A DNA stretch of 64,000 nucleotides from contig CAZHVS010000006.1 of assembly GCA_964536015.1 (NCBI GenBank), positions 124,001-188,000 of the forward strand, in the 5' to 3' direction. The position numbers were made by a program, and so were the translations under genes. Below, one piece after another: positions 61,218-64,000 of the stretch (positions are counted from its first letter, which is position 1; every line of letters begins with the position of its first letter). This stretch comes from CAZHVS01 sp964536015. Lineage in GTDB: Bacteria; Bacteroidota; Ignavibacteria; Ignavibacteriales; Ignavibacteriaceae. Under the pieces are notes generated by a model. That model was not told where the DNA came from. It saw only the letters and a program-made list of their open reading frames with translations, and ran no database searches.

Positions 61218-62483
61218 TCAGTACTTATACTTCAACCATTTAACAACTTCAGACCATTTTGGCTTCTTACCTGTTCTAAGAATACCAACACGGTATATTT
61301 TTCCAGCAATAGGAAACAGTGCAACAAAAGTAAGAATGTTAATTGCCGTTGCAAGCAGCAAGTGCCATGCAGGAACTCCTACAAGCGTCATCCTTGCCGG
61401 CATAACAATAATAGAAGCAAACGGACACAACGAAGCAATCTCTGCAACAGGTCTGTTAGGGTTATCCATCATCGAAAGAGCAATAAAAAACGGAATAATA
61501 ATTAAAAGCATTACAGGCATAACCCCCGAAGAAGCATCTTGCGGGTTATCAAAAATACTTCCAACCATTGCAAACAATCCAATAAATGTAACTAAACCAA
61601 TAAAAAAGTTTAGGAGCATATAAAGAATAACAGAACTATCAATACTAAACATTATATCCTTTGGCAGCATAAAAACAGAAGTTGACATAACCATAATAAC
61701 AGGCGACAACCAAATTGCCATCTGGAACAACCCCGTAATTGAAGCACCGAGAATCTTTCCCATCATCAACTCTTTTGGGCTAACAGAAGAAAGAATCACT
61801 TCAACAATACGATTAGACTTTTCTTCAATAACAGATTGCATTGTCATCTGTCCAATAATAAGCATACTCATATACAAAAGGAAAGTAAACAAATAAGCAA
61901 GAATCAAATTTCCATACCCTTCTTCCTTAATTCCTTCCTCCTTCGATACTTTGAAGCCAGTAAAGTCAACACTCATTCTTGCATAGTTTAATTCATCACT
62001 CGAAAGGGTTCTTTCTTTAAAATAATTATCGAGTAAAACCTTGTTAAGAATTCCTCCAATATCTCTAAACAAAGAAACATTCTGCGAAGACTTAGAATAA
62101 TAATCAACCTTCTTATCCTTCAAAGCAGAAGATGGGATATAGATAATTCCAGCAATCTTCTCATCAATAATAGAATGCTTTTTCTCTTCAATATACTTTT
62201 TGAAAGCATCTTTATTGTAAGTAGCAAACGAAAAAATGTACAACCCGCTTTTAGAAAGGTTAGTATTAGCAAGTTCTTTCTCAACAGACTGCGAAAGAAT
62301 TTCATTTTCGCAAACAATTTCCAGTTTAACATTCTTACTTTCTGAAGTAAATAGCAGAGCCTGTATTCCAAGAATTAAAAACATAAAGCCGGGGATTAAT
62401 AAAGTCATAGCAATAAACGCTTTAGAAAAAAGTTTTTCTCTAAGTTCTCTTTTAATAACAGCAATAACTCTGTAATTAAGCAT
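61218..62483 (-). CDS. ABC-2 type exporter permease (NatB-like)
   Basis: A 421-residue membrane protein: one N-terminal helix (about residues 22-42), a long extracytoplasmic domain (45-190), then five to six C-terminal helices, as in the NatB/YhaP family. Motif EEKSNRIVEVILSSVSPKELMMGKILG is the family's conserved coupling segment. The ATG at 62483 has AAAGGAGG 6 nt upstream and overlaps the last codons of the ATPase gene by 8 nt; a longer open frame to 62579 is not family-like. Probable role is export of ions, peptides or drugs; not resolved. Confidence 0.88.
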   Translation of the reverse strand: MLNYRVIAVIKRELREKLFSKAFIAMTLLIPGFMFLILGIQALLFTSESKNVKLEIVCENEILSQSVEKELANTNLSKSGLYIFSFATYNKDAFKKYIEEKKHSIIDEKIAGIIYIPSSALKDKKVDYYSKSSQNVSLFRDIGGILNKVLLDNYFKERTLSSDELNYARMSVDFTGFKVSKEEGIKEEGYGNLILAYLFTFLLYMSMLIIGQMTMQSVIEEKSNRIVEVILSSVSPKELMMGKILGASITGLFQMAIWLSPVIMVMSTSVFMLPKDIMFSIDSSVILYMLLNFFIGLVTFIGLFAMVGSIFDNPQDASSGVMPVMLLIIIPFFIALSMMDNPNRPVAEIASLCPFASIIVMPARMTLVGVPAWHLLLATAINILTFVALFPIAGKIYRVGILRTGKKPKWSEVVKWLKYKY

Positions 62484-63408
62484 TGTATGCCTCCTTTCTT
62501 GTTGCAGCATCGTCATTTCCAGCAAGCTCAATAAAAATTTCGTGCAAAGAAATATCATTTGCATCAAACTTCTTAACAATTACATTATTATCAACAAGAA
62601 GTTTCAGAAGTTGTTGAGTCTGCGAAGGTTCTTTAACTCTAATTCCAGTAGTGTTGCCAAAGTTTTCTATTTTTTCAACAATAGGATTACCCTTAAGGAA
62701 AGAGATGTCGCCGTCAAAAGAAAGACTGACATTCTTCTTAGCATACTTTTCCTTAATAGAAGAAAGAGAACCTTTAAGAATAATGTTACCGTTATCAATC
62801 ATTGCAATATGGTCACACATCTTTTCAGCGTAATCCATCAAATGAGTAGAAAATATAATAACCTTTCCCCTGCTTTTCATTTCAAGTATAATATCTTTAA
62901 GCAAATTAGTATTAACAGGATCAAGCCCGCTAAAAGGTTCATCAAGAATTACAAAATCGGGGTCGTGCAATACAGTTGCAATAAACTGAACTTTTTGCTG
63001 GTTACCTTTGGAAAGGTCTTCAAGTTTAGAAAGTCTCCTGTCATAAAGCTCAAATTTCTTTAAGTATTCTTCCGCTTTACGATTTACGTCCCTGCCTGTT
63101 TTGCCTTTAAGCTCTGCAAAGTAAAGAAGAGTTTCCATCACTTTCATTTTTTTGTAAAGCCCACGTTCTTCAGGCAGATAACCAACTTTGTTTTTAAACT
63201 CCTGCCCAACTTTAGACCCTTTAAGAATAATTTCACCGTTATCAGGAAGATAAATTCCCATCATCATTCTAATTGTTGTAGTTTTACCAGCACCGTTACG
63301 ACCAATCAAACCAAAGATAGAACCATCAGGCACCTCGAACGATGCATTATTTACTGCAACAATCTTATCAAAAGATTTAGTAAGATTTTTTATCTCAAGA
63401 GAATACAT
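62476..63408 (-). CDS. ABC transporter ATP-binding protein (NatA-like)
   Basis: A 310-residue ABC ATPase. Walker A GRNGAGKTTTIRMMMG, signature DLSKGNQQKVQF, Walker B DFVILDEPFSGLD and switch His (STHLMDYA) are intact. A C-terminal extension of about 90 residues (SLSSIKEKYAKKNVSLSF) is typical of DrrA/NatA-like proteins. Coupled to the permease downstream. The MFS gene lies 35 nt upstream in the same direction and might share the transcript. Confidence 0.94.
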   Translation of the reverse strand: MYSLEIKNLTKSFDKIVAVNNASFEVPDGSIFGLIGRNGAGKTTTIRMMMGIYLPDNGEIILKGSKVGQEFKNKVGYLPEERGLYKKMKVMETLLYFAELKGKTGRDVNRKAEEYLKKFELYDRRLSKLEDLSKGNQQKVQFIATVLHDPDFVILDEPFSGLDPVNTNLLKDIILEMKSRGKVIIFSTHLMDYAEKMCDHIAMIDNGNIILKGSLSSIKEKYAKKNVSLSFDGDISFLKGNPIVEKIENFGNTTGIRVKEPSQTQQLLKLLVDNNVIVKKFDANDISLHEIFIELAGNDDAATRKEAYNA

Positions 63409-63443
63409 AATTCCTCTTTTTATTAGTTGATAATTAAATTCTT

Positions 63444-64000
63444 TTACGGTTTCTTTGTTTCAGTTTTAGGAGCAAGAAATTTATTGTAAAGAACTAATCC
63501 GATAATTGTAACAACACCAATCAAACTGAAAATAATCCAAAGAGTTTGAGGGTCATTCAGTTTATCCACGAAGTGAACATAAAGGTTCGCTCCAAGAATT
63601 CCGCCGATAAAACTACCAAGAACACCGTATAAAAATGCGTACCCAAGATACAGAGCTTTTTTATCTTCCGGTGCAATTAATCCAACATAGCTAATAAATT
63701 TAGGATGAGCGGTCATTTCTCCAATTGAAAAGACAATAATGCCAATCATAAAAATCCATATGTTTGTATTTATTGCAAGAATTGCCATACCTATTGTACC
63801 CATAGTAATACCTGCAATCATTGTGGGCAGCGCTTTAGTATTCTTTACAATATTTGAAATTAAAATCTGTAAAAGAATTATTGTTCCTGCATTAATAACA
63901 GTAACATGTTCAACATCAAATTTCCAGTTAAGATTAATTCCAATTCCACCAAGAGCCCCGTTAACAAAGTTATTCAAAGAAGAAGCATCAACATATTTTT
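63444..64000 (-). CDS. MFS/POT-type transporter, C-terminal part
   Basis: The gene continues past the right edge; only the last 185 codons are present. Visible are six hydrophobic segments and the MFS-type loop IFMIGIIVFSIGEMTAHPKFISYVGLIAPEDKKALYLG, typical of major facilitator proteins and especially of the peptide-transporter-like POT group. The C-terminal tail is charged (APKTETKKP). The stop codon precedes the ABC ATPase start by 35 nt. Substrate unknown. Confidence 0.8.
   Translation of the reverse strand, partial: KYVDASSLNNFVNGALGGIGINLNWKFDVEHVTVINAGTIILLQILISNIVKNTKALPTMIAGITMGTIGMAILAINTNIWIFMIGIIVFSIGEMTAHPKFISYVGLIAPEDKKALYLGYAFLYGVLGSFIGGILGANLYVHFVDKLNDPQTLWIIFSLIGVVTIIGLVLYNKFLAPKTETKKP

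Noticed and set aside
62542..63063. 173-codon open frame on the plus strand
   Set aside because: Antisense to the ABC ATPase, whose Walker motifs are intact; composition is Asn/Lys/Phe-rich and not protein-like.

Overview
The window is AT-rich (roughly one third G+C), densely coded and almost entirely chromosomal housekeeping. Several things together point to the Ignavibacteria/Chlorobi side of the Bacteroidota-Chlorobiota group: a bacillithiol-type BshA, paired LptF/LptG permeases, a DUF3467 protein, a 1,200-residue secreted YCF48-type propeller protein with a dockerin-like tail, many TPR lipoproteins, and a BshA/RsmF-like/ArsC-like gene order. This placement is inference from gene families, not from a marker tree. 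A run of exactly 100 N (50868-50967) shows that this is a draft scaffold.

Layout. 1-3262 (minus): TPR membrane protein, PHP phosphoesterase, anchored TPR protein, a small barrel-like protein and dapF. 3361-5334 (plus): membrane glycosyltransferase with a TPR tail. 5343-5693 (minus): tmRNA, lying 4 nt after a PduO-type adenosyltransferase, followed upstream by ygfZ, a lipoprotein, an M20 dipeptidase and a secreted propeller-like protein. 10856-13304 (plus): lptF-lptG. 13305-14261: an island with a 54-codon ORF, an attC-like inverted repeat and an orphan lipoprotein. 14314-15066: acyl-ACP thioesterase. 15123-24887 (minus): outer-membrane and lipoprotein genes, a DUF3467 protein, a TPR/BamE-like lipoprotein, HAD phosphatase, secreted alpha-amylase, rfbD and a PfkB kinase. 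25000-27928 (plus): bshA, an RNA m5C methyltransferase and an ArsC-like protein. 28161-30115 (minus): Lrp regulator and glnA. 30246-32326 (plus): two heptosyltransferase-like GT9 enzymes. 32330-39333 (minus): a 42-residue basic protein, ugd, glgP, rfbC, rfbA, galE and ferritin. 39540-50643 (plus): the YCF48-type protein, eno, an EamA transporter, a pseudo-receiver/PEP-synthase-like protein, a zinc ribbon protein, gdhA and a small membrane protein. 50755-51010: a 42-bp double-hairpin tandem repeat broken by the assembly gap. 51064-54702: alpha/beta hydrolase, a fused anti-sigma kinase/STAS protein and an L,D-transpeptidase. 54744-60578 (minus): M28 peptidase, Yip1 protein and xanthine dehydrogenase xdhB/xdhA. 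60769-61051: a phase-perfect 21-bp tandem repeat. 61218-64000 (minus): a NatAB-like ABC exporter and a truncated MFS/POT transporter.

How the genes work together. Much of the window serves the cell envelope: nucleotide-sugar synthesis (ugd, galE, rfbA, rfbC, rfbD), GT9 and GT39-like transferases, LPS export (lptFG), peptidoglycan (dapF, L,D-transpeptidase) and lipoproteins. A second theme is carbon storage and nitrogen assimilation: glgP, alpha-amylase, eno, glnA with an Lrp regulator, and gdhA.

The best candidates for undescribed biology are the two tandem-repeat regions at 50.8 kb and 60.8 kb, the attC-like cassette island at 13.5 kb, the pseudo-receiver/ATP-grasp protein with its zinc-ribbon neighbour, the single-chain anti-sigma kinase plus antagonist, and two intrinsic terminators whose U-tracts run directly into the next start codon.
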